From Vibrio sp. JC009 (GTDB lineage: Bacteria; Pseudomonadota; Gammaproteobacteria; Enterobacterales; Vibrionaceae): a DNA stretch of 64,000 nt. A model generated the notes under the pieces. The model saw only the letters and a program-made list of their open reading frames with translations, was not told the origin of the DNA and did no database searches. Of the stretch, positions 47,266 through 55,673 are shown in pieces. Position numbers and translations under genes: made by a program. Every line of letters starts with the position of its first letter. Positions within the stretch are counted from its first letter, which is position 1. Location: NCBI RefSeq assembly GCF_029016485.1, contig NZ_CP092106.1, forward strand, positions 682,001 to 746,000, written 5' to 3'.

Positions 47266-47538
47266 ATGAAAAGTAATATCCACCCGGATTACCGCACAGT
47301 TGTATTCCATGATACCAGCGTAGATAAGTATTTCTTAATTGGTTCAACGCTACAGACTGACAGAACCATCGAGTGGGAAGATGGTAAAACATACCCATAT
47401 ATGACCATTGAAGTTTCTTCCGAGTCTCATCCTTTCTATACAGGCAAGCAGAGAATTGCTCATAAAGAGGGCCGTGTTGCAAACTTTAACCGCCGGTTCG
47501 GTAACCTGGGCAGCAAGCCGTCAGAAGGGGACAAATAA
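47266..47538 (+). CDS. rpmE2: 50S ribosomal protein L31 type B (zinc-independent)
   Basis: A 90-residue L31 paralogue (YkgM type): [38 protein letters not shown] and a C-terminal [10 protein letters not shown]. It has no cysteine, so it lacks the zinc ribbon of standard L31. Such proteins replace the zinc-binding form when zinc is short, releasing zinc. The Zur-like box fits. GAGGAGTAAG is a good ribosome site. It overlaps rpmJ2 by one base. Confidence 0.96.
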   Translation: MKSNIHPDYRTVVFHDTSVDKYFLIGSTLQTDRTIEWEDGKTYPYMTIEVSSESHPFYTGKQRIAHKEGRVANFNRRFGNLGSKPSEGDK

Positions 47539-47678
47539 TGAAAGTATTAAGCTCACTGAAAAGTGCAAAAACGCGCCATCACGATTGTCAGGTGGTAAAA
47601 CGCAGAGGTCGTGTTTACGTTATCTGTAAAAGTAATCCGCGTTTTAAAGCTGTTCAGGGCAAAGTGAAAAAGCGTTAA
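47538..47678 (+). CDS. rpmJ2: 50S ribosomal protein L36 paralogue (zinc-independent)
   Basis: A 46-residue protein, starting [20 protein letters not shown], with [21 protein letters not shown]36 with a zinc ribbon needs C-x2-C...C...H; here the second Cys and the His are replaced, so it is the C-minus (YkgO) form. It begins inside the rpmE2 stop (TAATG), and is too short to be noticed in many gene calls. Confidence 0.95.
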   Translation: MKVLSSLKSAKTRHHDCQVVKRRGRVYVICKSNPRFKAVQGKVKKR

Positions 47679-47830
47679 GAGACCAAGATCCCAAAACTTC
47701 TGTTTCTGTTGAACTTTTAATAGTTTTATTAATTATTCATTATCAGCCATTACTGATTTAGTGTATGATTCTGTCTGCATAAAAAGCACAAATACAATAC
47801 AAATTAACATTAAGTTTTGGTTCGTTTGGC

Positions 47831-48487
47831 ATGGTTCATAAAACAACATTCCAGACTGATGTTGGCAGATTTTTAACCATAGGCATGAAACTGTCGGCAG
47901 TCATTCAGTTTGGACCCGATAATGAGTACTCGCTGAGTTGTCACTTTCTTGGAATGAAGGAAAAACAGTTCCTGATTTTTGAGTTAAGTGCGAAAACAAT
48001 GGAAGATCTGATCGCCAGAAGAACTAAGGACGCACAAGTCGTTATCAAAGGCGTCGCAGATACAGAAGTTGGTCATATCATCGCATTTAAAAGCCAGATC
48101 CTGGGTATTAAACCTATGGCATCCTGGCTGATGTTTGTTCGCTTTCCCCGTCATATAGAGGCGAGGGAGATTCGTGAGAACAAGCGTTACAAAGTGAACA
48201 TTCCGGCTGAGCTGGCCATTGAAACCTCCAGCACCAGTGTCAATATTGTGGATATTTCAGCAACCGGATGCGGGATCTTTTCCCAGCAGGAACTGATGGT
48301 TGAAAAAGGCACTGAAATTAAGTTGGATGCTAAAGTCGACACCCTCCCTGACCCTAAGCCCAAATGCTTTGTTGCGAATTCCAGAAAATATGGAAAGGGC
48401 ACCATGCTTGGAATTACCTTCGAATCCCCGATTCAGGTGGATGACCAGCTCAGAGTTGAACTGTTTAAGCATCTGGTTATTCATTAA
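47831..48487 (+). CDS. PilZ-domain protein (YcgR-like)
   Basis: 218 residues. The N-terminal ~105 form a YcgR-like flavin-reductase-fold partner domain. The C-terminal PilZ domain has the c-di-GMP motifs RENKR (Arg115-Arg119) and DISATG (Asp141, Ser143, Gly146), both complete, so it should bind the messenger. Its target (flagellar brake, as YcgR, or other) cannot be told. A GGDEF gene occurs 8 kb away. Confidence 0.88.
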   Translation: MVHKTTFQTDVGRFLTIGMKLSAVIQFGPDNEYSLSCHFLGMKEKQFLIFELSAKTMEDLIARRTKDAQVVIKGVADTEVGHIIAFKSQILGIKPMASWLMFVRFPRHIEAREIRENKRYKVNIPAELAIETSSTSVNIVDISATGCGIFSQQELMVEKGTEIKLDAKVDTLPDPKPKCFVANSRKYGKGTMLGITFESPIQVDDQLRVELFKHLVIH

Positions 48488-48564
48488 ATCAGTAGAAATT
48501 CACATTCTTTACCAATAGATAAAAGCTTTAATACCCAAAACGCGGGAGTATTTTCCATTAATTG

Positions 48565-48593
48565 AAAACTATGCCCTTTTGGGGTATAGTTTT
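48565..48593. promoter_or_regulatory. Inverted repeat operator of the toxin-antitoxin operon
   Basis: AAAACTATGCCC / GGGGTATAGTTTT arms separated by a few bases, ending 20 bp before the toxin ATG. Autoregulatory sites of this kind are usual for HigA/YiaG-type antitoxins. Confidence 0.7.
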
Positions 48594-48613
48594 GGGGCTT
48601 TGAAGTTATCTAT

Positions 48614-48988
48614 ATGAACATATACAAGACGAAGGCGTTTCAAAGAAGCTTTAAAAAAACAGCATTAACCGATGAAATTCTGAAGCTGTGCTGTTTGGAA
48701 ATGGAGCATGGTCTGATAGATGCAGATTATGGAGGCCACCTTTATAAGAAAAGGGTGGCAATGCCTGGAAGAGGTAAATCCGGTAGTTACCGAACGATGA
48801 TTGGTGCGCGGTTAGGCGACAGTTATTTTTTTCTTTATTTGTTTCCTAAGAAAGCACAGAGCAATATAGACAAAGCTGAGGAGAAGGCTCTAAAAGAGCT
48901 GGCAAGGCACTTCCTTGATAAGACTTCAGAGGATTTAGCGAGAATGGTTTCGAAAGGTCTGCTTTTCAAATTGCGTGGAGAAGAGTGA
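48614..48988 (+). CDS. RelE/HigB-type toxin (DUF1044/COG4737-like)
   Basis: A 124-residue protein: MNIYKTKAFQRSFKKTALTD, then LEMEHGLIDADYGGHLYKKRVAMPGRGKSGSYR in part, FFLYLFPKKAQSNIDKAEE and a helical end. This pattern (Lys/Arg-rich GRGKSGSYRT loop) is that of a RelE/ParE-superfamily addiction toxin, which cuts mRNA at the ribosome. The toxin gene precedes the antitoxin, as in higBA-like systems. The translation stop leaves 7 bp to the antitoxin ATG. Confidence 0.82.
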   Translation: MNIYKTKAFQRSFKKTALTDEILKLCCLEMEHGLIDADYGGHLYKKRVAMPGRGKSGSYRTMIGARLGDSYFFLYLFPKKAQSNIDKAEEKALKELARHFLDKTSEDLARMVSKGLLFKLRGEE

Positions 48989-48995
48989 TTTTATT

Positions 48996-49298
48996 ATGAG
49001 TGACATTTTAAATACGGTTTATGAAACTGCGCAGGATTTGCATAAAAATGGTGAGATGGATAAGACTACGCTCCGAAAGTTTGATGCAATTTGCCTTACC
49101 CCTGTTCATGAATTTAGCGCTGATGAAGTAAAGTCTTTGCGGGTAAGGTTTAACTTGAGTCAGGCTGTACTGGCTGAGTACCTGAATGTAAGTACAAAAC
49201 TGGTTCAGAAATGGGAGCAGAATGTCAGTCACCCTAAGGGAGCTGCTTTAAAGTTGCTTACTTTGGCTGAGAAAAAAGGTATTGATGTTATTGCCTGA
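48996..49298 (+). CDS. XRE-family antitoxin (NadS/HigA-like)
   Basis: 100 residues; the C-terminal half is a helix-turn-helix: EVKSLRVRFNLSQAVLAEYL, NVSTKLVQKWEQN, ending KLLTLAEKKGIDVIA. That is the NadS/YiaG type. GGAGAAG precedes the ATG at 48996; a GTG at 48975 overlapping the toxin is the alternative. It should neutralise the toxin and repress the pair through the inverted repeat upstream. Confidence 0.85.
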   Translation: MSDILNTVYETAQDLHKNGEMDKTTLRKFDAICLTPVHEFSADEVKSLRVRFNLSQAVLAEYLNVSTKLVQKWEQNVSHPKGAALKLLTLAEKKGIDVIA

Positions 49299-49301
49299 TA
49301 A

Positions 49302-49338
49302 AAAAGGGCGGTATAACCAATAGGTTAACCACCCTTAA
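49302..49338. terminator. Bidirectional terminator between antitoxin and metQ
   Basis: AAGGGCGGT...ACC / GGT...ACCACCCTT stem with A/T runs, between convergent genes. A TATACCAATACC motif follows at 49350. Confidence 0.8.
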
Positions 49339-49378
49339 ATTTTGTATTTATACCAATACCAGTTCGTTCAGGTCTGGA

Positions 49379-50188
49379 TTACCAACCCTTCACCACACCG
49401 CCGTTAAAGATTTCAGTTGCTGCTTTGTAAACTTCTTCTGTCTGATAAGACTTCACAAAGTTTTGTACGTTTTCTGCGTTCACATTGTCTTCACGGGCAA
49501 CAATCAGGTTTACGTATGGAGACTCTTTATCTTCAACAAAGATACCGTCTTTTTCCGGAGTCAGGTTGATGCTGCTTGCGTAAGTAGTGTTGATGATTGC
49601 CAGAGCAACATCATCCAGAGAGCGTGGTAGCTGAGGCGCTTCCAGTTCAACAATTTCGATGTTCTTTGGGTTTTCAACTACATCACGAACTGTTGCCAGA
49701 AGGCCAACCCCTTCTTTTAGTTTAAGCAGACCCTGTTGCTCAAGAAGAAGCAGAGAACGACCAAGGTTTGTTGGGTCGTTTGGTACTGCAATGCGCGCAC
49801 CTTCAGCAATTTCGTCGACAGATTTAACCTGCTTTGAGTAACCGGCAATCGGGTATACGAAAGTGTTACCGGCGATAGTCAGCTTGTAGCCACGGTCAGC
49901 AACTTGCTGGTCAAGGTATGGCTTGTGCTGGAATGCGTTGATATCAACAGAGCCGTCGTCGGTTGCTGCGTTTGGTGTTACATAATCAGTGAAAGTCACC
50001 AACTCAACATCCAGGCCGTACTTCTCTTTTGCGATTTTTGCAGCCACTTCAGCAACCTGTGCCTCTGCGCCAGCGATTACCGCCACTTTGATTTTGCTGG
50101 TATCTGCTTCTTTTTCACCACAACCGGCCAGTACCAGTGCAGATGCTGCTGTTGCGATTGTCAGTAATTTCTTCAGGCTAAATTTCAT
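49379..50188 (-). CDS. metQ: D/L-methionine ABC transporter substrate-binding lipoprotein
   Basis: A 269-residue lipoprotein (lipobox LAGC after ALV) of the NLPA/MetQ family: IKVAVIAGAEAQVAEVAAKI, NAFQHKPYLDQQVADRGYKL, and INLTPEKDGIFVEDKESPYV. It captures methionine in the periplasm for MetI/MetN. It is the last gene of metNIQ, with 38 bp after metI. Confidence 0.95.
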   Translation of the reverse strand: MKFSLKKLLTIATAASALVLAGCGEKEADTSKIKVAVIAGAEAQVAEVAAKIAKEKYGLDVELVTFTDYVTPNAATDDGSVDINAFQHKPYLDQQVADRGYKLTIAGNTFVYPIAGYSKQVKSVDEIAEGARIAVPNDPTNLGRSLLLLEQQGLLKLKEGVGLLATVRDVVENPKNIEIVELEAPQLPRSLDDVALAIINTTYASSINLTPEKDGIFVEDKESPYVNLIVAREDNVNAENVQNFVKSYQTEEVYKAATEIFNGGVVKGW

Positions 50189-50226
50189 GAGTTCTTCCTC
50201 CTGTCTGTTCTTGTAAATATATTGTT

Positions 50227-50904
50227 TTATCTGTGGTCAACACGGCGTACAACGGCATCGCCGACTGACTGGATAATCTGTACCAGTACAATAAGCATCA
50301 CAACGGTTACTGCCATAATGCCGATATCGTATCTGTGGAAACCATAACGGATAGCCACGTCACCAAGGCCACCACCACCAACTGTACCTGCCATCGCAGA
50401 GTAGCTGACCAGAGTAACCAGAGTGATAGTCACTGAGTTCACTATGGTTGGCAGTGCTTCAGGTAAAAGCACTTTGGTAATAATCTGATTTGTGGTTGCC
50501 CCCATTGACTGAGCCGCTTCAATGAGTCCGGTTGGTACTTCAAGCAGTGCGCCTTCAATAAGCCGGGCAACAAACGGAATAGCACCGATAGTTAGCGGAA
50601 CGATAGCAGCAGTAGTGCCGATAAAGGTGCCCACAAGCAGTTTGGTTACCGGGATAATAGCGACCATAAGCACCAGAAACGGCACAGAGCGGCCAACGTT
50701 TACAACGGCACCCAGTATGGAATTAAGCTTAGGATTTTCGGCCAGACCGCCTTTCTTGCTGATATGCAGAATCACACCCAGTGGGATACCCACTGCAAAT
50801 CCGACAATGCCGGACACAGCAACCATATAAACGGTTTCCCAGGTTGCATCTAACAGCAGGCCTGAGTTCTGGCTCAGCCAGTTTGCGATATCGTTAAAGG
50901 ACAT
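50227..50904 (-). CDS. metI: Methionine ABC transporter permease
   Basis: A 225-residue permease with about five membrane helices and the EAA-type loop [22 protein letters not shown], which docks on the ATPase. It overlaps metN by 11 bp. Confidence 0.95.
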   Translation of the reverse strand: MSFNDIANWLSQNSGLLLDATWETVYMVAVSGIVGFAVGIPLGVILHISKKGGLAENPKLNSILGAVVNVGRSVPFLVLMVAIIPVTKLLVGTFIGTTAAIVPLTIGAIPFVARLIEGALLEVPTGLIEAAQSMGATTNQIITKVLLPEALPTIVNSVTITLVTLVSYSAMAGTVGGGGLGDVAIRYGFHRYDIGIMAVTVVMLIVLVQIIQSVGDAVVRRVDHR

Positions 50905-51928
50905 AACCCAGAACCTCCACTTTTACCTTGTGATCACGCAGATAGGCAATGGCTGCTTCATCATCTGCTTCATTACCGAACATCTCTGCGACCATCATGC
51001 CGAACTTCACACCGCCGGCGTAATCCAGATCAGAGCTTAAGATGCTGATATCAATGTTGTACTTACGGCTGATCTGGCTAACCAGAGGCGCATCCACAGT
51101 GGCACCGGTAAACTCAAGGCGGACCAGCGGATAACTTCCGGCCACTCGCTCTTGCTGAAGACGAGCCTGATAATCATCAGGAATGGAAAGATCCAGCGTG
51201 GAGCGGATAAATTCATGCGCCAGTTCGGTTTTCGGGTGAGCAAAAATCTCTCCCACAGAGCCTTTTTCCACCAATTCACCGCCGCCAATAATGGCTACCT
51301 CATGACAGATACTTTTTACAACATCCATCTCATGGGTGATCAGCAGCATAGTGATATTGAGCTTTCGGTTGATCTCTTTAAGCAGTTCCAGAATCGACTG
51401 AGTGGTTGCCGGATCAAGCGCACTTGTTGCTTCATCACAAAGCAGCACTTTTGGATCCGAAGCAAGCGCACGGGCGATGGCAACACGCTGCTTCTGGCCG
51501 CCACTCAGGTTTGCCGGGTAGGTATCACGCTTATCAGCCAGGCCAACCAGTGTCAGTAGTTCAGAGACTTTCTCTTCGATGTGAGACTGCTCTTTTCCGG
51601 CCAGTTCCAGCGGAAGCGCAATGTTTTCAAACACAGTACGTGAAGAAAGCAGATTGAAGTGCTGAAAGATCATGCCGATATTTCGGCGTGCTTCGCTTAA
51701 TTCTGCTTTAGATAATTTGGTTAAATCAACACCATCAACCACTACCTTGCCTGATGTTGGTGCTTCCAGCATGTTTACACAACGGATCAGTGTGCTTTTC
51801 CCTGCACCTGACGAGCCGATAACCCCAAAGATAGTGCCCTGCGGGATAGTCAGGTTTATATCTTTCAGGGCGTTGATAGCTTTAGCTCCCTGATAGAAAA
51901 CCTTGTTTACTTGAGAAATTTCAATCAT
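50894..51928 (-). CDS. metN: Methionine ABC transporter ATP-binding protein
   Basis: 344 residues: Walker [10 protein letters not shown], signature [16 protein letters not shown], Walker [13 protein letters not shown] and the H-loop [10 protein letters not shown]-terminal NIL/ACT-like regulatory domain (about 265-344) binds methionine and blocks transport when the cytoplasmic pool is high. The ATG at 51928 gives the family start [11 protein letters not shown]; a short upstream extension is unlikely. It is first in the operon behind met boxes. Confidence 0.96.
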   Translation of the reverse strand: MIEISQVNKVFYQGAKAINALKDINLTIPQGTIFGVIGSSGAGKSTLIRCVNMLEAPTSGKVVVDGVDLTKLSKAELSEARRNIGMIFQHFNLLSSRTVFENIALPLELAGKEQSHIEEKVSELLTLVGLADKRDTYPANLSGGQKQRVAIARALASDPKVLLCDEATSALDPATTQSILELLKEINRKLNITMLLITHEMDVVKSICHEVAIIGGGELVEKGSVGEIFAHPKTELAHEFIRSTLDLSIPDDYQARLQQERVAGSYPLVRLEFTGATVDAPLVSQISRKYNIDISILSSDLDYAGGVKFGMMVAEMFGNEADDEAAIAYLRDHKVKVEVLGYVL

Positions 51929-52027
51929 GTAAAAACCTGTGCGAAGCAAATAACCGCAATAGCATAATATTTTGCATTGCGAATGAACTGGTAGAGGATG
52001 CTATTGTGAATGGAAGTTTAAGTCAAT

Positions 52028-52059
52028 AGATATTTTTACGTCTAGATGGCTAAACGGGT
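52028..52059. promoter_or_regulatory. Tandem MetJ operator (four met boxes)
   Basis: Four consecutive 8 bp units AGATATTT, TTACGTCT, AGATGGCT, AAACGGGT against consensus AGACGTCT (5, 6, 6 and 5 matches). The array is 100 bp upstream of metN on the other side of its start. MetJ binds such tandem, degenerate boxes cooperatively, so repression by MetJ plus SAM is likely. Confidence 0.75.
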
Positions 52060-52111
52060 TGGGTGGTAAGGTTGATTTGTAATGGGATATAAGGAATGGG
52101 TATAAGAAACT

Positions 52112-52220
52112 GGGCTATGGGGCTATGGGGCTATGGGGCTATGGGGCTATGGGGCTATGGGGCTATGGGGTGACTCTCCCTATAGCCCTAAAGGACGAAG
52201 TCCGTCCCATAGCCCCATCG
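52112..52220. repeat. GGGGCTAT octamer array and hairpin element
   Basis: Seven GGGGCTAT units (first partial) at 52112-52170, then TGACTCTCCCTATAGCCC, GGACGAAGTCC and CCCATAGCCCC. The end inverts the unit (ATAGCCCC), so array, hairpin and inverted unit together look like an imperfect palindrome. It lies between metN and gmhB, outside both. Confidence 0.85.
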
Positions 52221-52304
52221 CCCAATACCCAAATATATATTTCGTGCCAACCGCCCCAATAAGTGCAATAATTTCGTTGATATAGCGTATAAGAGGACAG
52301 AACC

Positions 52305-52859
52305 TTGGCTAAACCTGCCGTGTTTTTAGACCGTGATGGTGTGATTAATGTTGATCACGGATATGTGCATGATGAGCATGACTTTGAATTTATCGATGGT
52401 GTTTTTGAGGCGACGAAACAGCTTAAAGATATGGGGTATCTTTTGGTTATGGTCACCAATCAGGCCGGTATTGCACGAGGTTATTACACTGAAGACAGGT
52501 TCTTATCTCTGACTCAGTGGATGGACTGGAACTTTGTTGATAACGGTGTTGAGTTTGATGGTTTTTATTACTGCCCTCATCACCCTGAGCACGGAACTGG
52601 TACTTACAAACAGGACTGTGATTGTCGTAAGCCAAAGCCGGGAATGCTTGTATCTGCGCGTGATTACCTGAAAATTGATATGGCTAACTCAATAATGGTT
52701 GGAGATAAAACAGGGGATCTGGAAGCGGCTGAAGCGGCTGGCGTTGGGACTAAGATCCTTGTTCGTACCGGTAAGCCGGTGACTGAAAAAGGTGAAGCCC
52801 TTGCCACAGCTGTACTGGATAGCATCAAAGATGTTCCTGGCTTTATTTCAAACCGATAA
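52305..52859 (+). CDS. gmhB: D-glycero-beta-D-manno-heptose-1,7-bisphosphate 7-phosphatase
   Basis: GmhB removes the 7-phosphate during ADP-heptose synthesis for lipopolysaccharide core. HAD motif 1 is [11 protein letters not shown], motif 2 [10 protein letters not shown], the zinc site [12 protein letters not shown]...[10 protein letters not shown], and the last motif [11 protein letters not shown]. 184 residues. The start is TTG at 52305 behind AAGAGGACAG. Between metN and treR, the order I remember in V. cholerae. Confidence 0.94.
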   Translation: MAKPAVFLDRDGVINVDHGYVHDEHDFEFIDGVFEATKQLKDMGYLLVMVTNQAGIARGYYTEDRFLSLTQWMDWNFVDNGVEFDGFYYCPHHPEHGTGTYKQDCDCRKPKPGMLVSARDYLKIDMANSIMVGDKTGDLEAAEAAGVGTKILVRTGKPVTEKGEALATAVLDSIKDVPGFISNR

Positions 52860-52881
52860 ACAGAAGTAACTTTGTCGTTTT

Positions 52882-53826
52882 ATGAGTAAAAAGCTGACCA
52901 TTCATGATATAGCCAAACTTGCCGGGGTGGGGAAGTCAACCGTATCCCGGGTTCTGACCAATGATCCTAAGGTAAAACCTGAAACCAGAGCGCTGGTGGA
53001 AAGGGTGATTGAAGAGTCAGGCTATGTTCCCTCCAAATCGGCTCAGTCTATGCGCGGGGGGAGTCAGAAAGTGATTGGCGTTATTATCTCCCGTCTGGAT
53101 TCTCCTTCAGAAAACCGCGCCGTAAGCAGCATCCTTAACTCGCTCTATTCTGCCGGGTACGATGTTGTGATTATGGAGAGCCAGTTCGATGTTAATAAAA
53201 CCAATGAACATCTGGATGTGCTGAAAAAGCGTAACGTCGATGGTGTGATTCTGTTTGGCTTTACAGGTTGCGATGTAAAAAAACTGGCAGGCTGGAAGTC
53301 AAAAATGGTGGTTATTGCCATGGATGTGCAGGAAGTTTCATCCATCAACTACGATAACCGGGGTGTAATCGTCAAAGCTCTGCGGCACCTTGAACAAAAA
53401 GGCTTTTCTGAAATCAGCTACATAGGTGTAGACAGAAGCGACCGGACAACAGGTGAGCTTCGTCTTGACGCTTATCTGCAATGGTGTGACACCAATAAGG
53501 TGCAGCCTAATTACGCAACAGGTCAGCTTAATCACGAAAGTGCCTACCAGCTGGTGGATCAGGTGCTGACTCCGTCCACGCAGGCGATAGTCTGCGCCAG
53601 TGATACCCTTGCCCTTGGGGTGATAAAAAGGCTCCAGGAGCTGGGCAAAGAAGAGGTCACTGTGACCGGTGTGGGCGGCAATGATCTGCTCTCATTTATG
53701 TTCCCAAATGTATTTAGTGTGGATCCCGGTTATGAAGAGGCAGGGCGAAGCGCCGCTGATCTACTGATCAAACAATTGACCGGACAAACAGAAGACATTC
53801 ACCTGACTCAAATTCCTGTTTATTAA
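52882..53826 (+). CDS. treR: Trehalose operon repressor TreR
   Basis: A LacI-family regulator of 314 residues: N-terminal helix-turn-helix (LTIHDIAKLAGVGKSTVSRVL), a hinge helix (SAQSMRGGSQKVIGVII), and a periplasmic-binding-like effector domain. TreR of E. coli binds trehalose-6-phosphate and represses treBC. The two TGGGA-CTGT-TCCCA sites upstream of treB are likely its operators. It is separated from gmhB by 22 bp. Confidence 0.94.
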   Translation: MSKKLTIHDIAKLAGVGKSTVSRVLTNDPKVKPETRALVERVIEESGYVPSKSAQSMRGGSQKVIGVIISRLDSPSENRAVSSILNSLYSAGYDVVIMESQFDVNKTNEHLDVLKKRNVDGVILFGFTGCDVKKLAGWKSKMVVIAMDVQEVSSINYDNRGVIVKALRHLEQKGFSEISYIGVDRSDRTTGELRLDAYLQWCDTNKVQPNYATGQLNHESAYQLVDQVLTPSTQAIVCASDTLALGVIKRLQELGKEEVTVTGVGGNDLLSFMFPNVFSVDPGYEEAGRSAADLLIKQLTGQTEDIHLTQIPVY

Positions 53827-53844
53827 GAATATTTCCGCCCCCAT

Positions 53845-54001
53845 CCCTCGTTCCCATGCTCCAGCGTGGGAATGCATACCAGACTTAAATTATCCAGTCA
53901 TAGTGTGATTTTTTCCAAGCATATTTTCTTTAATTTCATAACCTTACGTAGAAGATTTTACCCCCGGTATGCATTCCCACGCTGGAGTGGGAACGAGAGG
54001 G
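53845..54001. repeat. Large CGTTCCCA-type palindromic element
   Basis: Inverted arms of about 36 bp (left 53845-53880 beginning CCCTCGTTCCCATGCTCCAG, right 53966-54001 ending GTGGGAACGAGAGGG) around an 85 bp AT-rich centre. It starts 18 bp after treR and ends 66 bp before the first TreR site. No coding capacity. Same family as the short palindrome at 15859. Confidence 0.8.
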
Positions 54002-54067
54002 CTTCTACTCGATTAAGGCGTTGAATTATAGGGTTTTGAAGATCTTTTATGTGATCGCATTCAATAA

Positions 54068-54083
54068 ATGGGACTGTTCCCAT
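54068..54083. promoter_or_regulatory. TreR operator 1
   Basis: ATGGGA-CTGT-TCCCAT palindrome. E. coli TreR sites are centred on a related GGGAACGTTCCC-type sequence. It lies 128 bp before treB. Confidence 0.75.
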
Positions 54084-54123
54084 TTCCGGTTTTTATTTTC
54101 GGGGTTAATATATCGCCAGTTTT

Positions 54124-54137
54124 TGGGACTGTTCCCA
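54124..54137. promoter_or_regulatory. TreR operator 2
   Basis: TGGGA-CTGT-TCCCA, same core as operator 1 about 55 bp downstream, just upstream of a TATAAT at 54162-54167 (likely -10) and 58 bp before treB. Confidence 0.75.
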
Positions 54138-54195
54138 TTCATTTAAAAACAGTCCATTTGTTATAATTAAATTAATCGATAACGGGTAGAGAATT

Positions 54196-55620
54196 ATGAG
54201 TAAGATTGCAAAGCAAGATATTGCTCGTCTTATTGAACTGGTTGGTGGTGGCGACAATATCGCTAGCGTTAGCCACTGTCTGACGAGACTGCGTTTTGTG
54301 CTGAATGATACTGATGCGGCAGATGTAAAAGCGCTGGAAAAACTGGCGATGGTAAAGGGCTGCTTTACTAACGCCGGTCAGTTTCAGGTTGTAATTGGTA
54401 CAGAAGTGGATGAAGTTTATAAGCTTCTTATCGATATGGCTGGCAAAAAAGCAGCATCTAAGGATGAAGCTAAACTGGCCGCTCGTCAGAATATGAACAT
54501 TCTGGAACGTGGTATCTCCCATTTAGCCGAAATTTTTGTACCACTGCTTCCGGCAATTATCACGGGTGGTCTGATCCTTGGTTTCCGTAACGTCATTGGC
54601 GATATCAGAATGTTTGATGGCCAGACGCTGACGCAAATCAGTCAGTTCTGGGCAACGGTTCACTCCTTCCTGTGGCTGATTGGTGAAGCTATCTTCTTCT
54701 TCCTGCCGGTTGGTGTCTGCTGGTCTACGGTTAAGAAGCTAGGTGGTACGCCGATTCTGGGTATTACGCTTGGTGTGACCCTGGTCTCCCCTCAGCTGAT
54801 GAATGCTTACCTGATTGGTAAACAGGTGCCTGAAGCCTGGGACTTTGGTCTGTTTGTGATTGAAAAAGTGGGCTATCAGGCGCAGGTTATCCCGGCAATG
54901 CTGGCAGGTATTGCTCTGGCGTTTATTGAAACCAGCCTGAAGCGTGTTGTGCCGTCTTACCTGTACCTTGTGGTTGTGCCGTTTGTTTCAATCCTGGTGT
55001 CTGTTGTTCTGGCTCACTCACTAATCGGTCCTTTCGGCCGTGTTATCGGTGACGGTGTGGCTTATGCTGCCAAAGCGGCAATGACAGGTGATTTTGCTGT
55101 GCTTGGCGCAATGGTGTTTGGTTTCTTCTATGCACCTCTGGTTATCACAGGTGTTCACCACACAACTAACGCCGTTGACCTTCAACTGATGCAGGAACTT
55201 GGCGGTACGCCTATCTGGCCTCTGATTGCTTTGTCTAACATTGCTCAGGCATCGGCTGTTGTGGGTATTATCATGATCAGTAAAAAGAATGGTGAGCGTG
55301 ATATCTCTGTACCGGCTGCGATTTCTGCTTACCTGGGCGTAACAGAGCCTGCCATGTACGGTATTAACCTGAAGTACAAATTCCCTATGCTGAGCGCAAT
55401 GGTTGGTTCAGCTATCGCAGCGGCAATCTGTGGCAGTGCTGGTGTTATGGCGAATGGTATCGGTGTGGGTGGTCTTCCGGGCATCCTGTCTATTCAGCCT
55501 CAGTACTGGACGATTTATGCAATCGCAATGCTGGTTGCGATTATTCTTCCGGCCTTCCTGACCCTGTTCTTCTATAAAAGAGCGCAAGTAAAAGGCAGCC
55601 TTGAAGTTGCAAGCGCTTAA
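54196..55620 (+). CDS. treB: PTS trehalose-specific EIIBC component
   Basis: 474 residues. The EIIB domain has its phosphorylation cysteine Cys28 in ASVSHCLTRLRF. The EIIC domain (about 105-470) is membrane-embedded with the HHTTNAVDLQLMQELGGTPIWPL and ITEPAMYGIN-type motifs (LGVTEPAMYG). It imports and phosphorylates trehalose to trehalose-6-phosphate, using a EIIA supplied elsewhere (Crr in E. coli). treC follows. Confidence 0.96.
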   Translation: MSKIAKQDIARLIELVGGGDNIASVSHCLTRLRFVLNDTDAADVKALEKLAMVKGCFTNAGQFQVVIGTEVDEVYKLLIDMAGKKAASKDEAKLAARQNMNILERGISHLAEIFVPLLPAIITGGLILGFRNVIGDIRMFDGQTLTQISQFWATVHSFLWLIGEAIFFFLPVGVCWSTVKKLGGTPILGITLGVTLVSPQLMNAYLIGKQVPEAWDFGLFVIEKVGYQAQVIPAMLAGIALAFIETSLKRVVPSYLYLVVVPFVSILVSVVLAHSLIGPFGRVIGDGVAYAAKAAMTGDFAVLGAMVFGFFYAPLVITGVHHTTNAVDLQLMQELGGTPIWPLIALSNIAQASAVVGIIMISKKNGERDISVPAAISAYLGVTEPAMYGINLKYKFPMLSAMVGSAIAAAICGSAGVMANGIGVGGLPGILSIQPQYWTIYAIAMLVAIILPAFLTLFFYKRAQVKGSLEVASA

Positions 55621-55627
55621 CCCCGAT

Positions 55628-55660
55628 TGAGTGGCCACCTTGGCCACTCACCTTTCTTTT
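55628..55660 (+). terminator. Hairpin between treB and treC
   Basis: TGAGTGGCCA-CCT-TGGCCACTCA, then a T-rich CCTTTCTTTT. As an attenuator it would lower treC relative to treB. Confidence 0.8.
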
Positions 55661-55673
55661 CTGTAAGTGAGTT

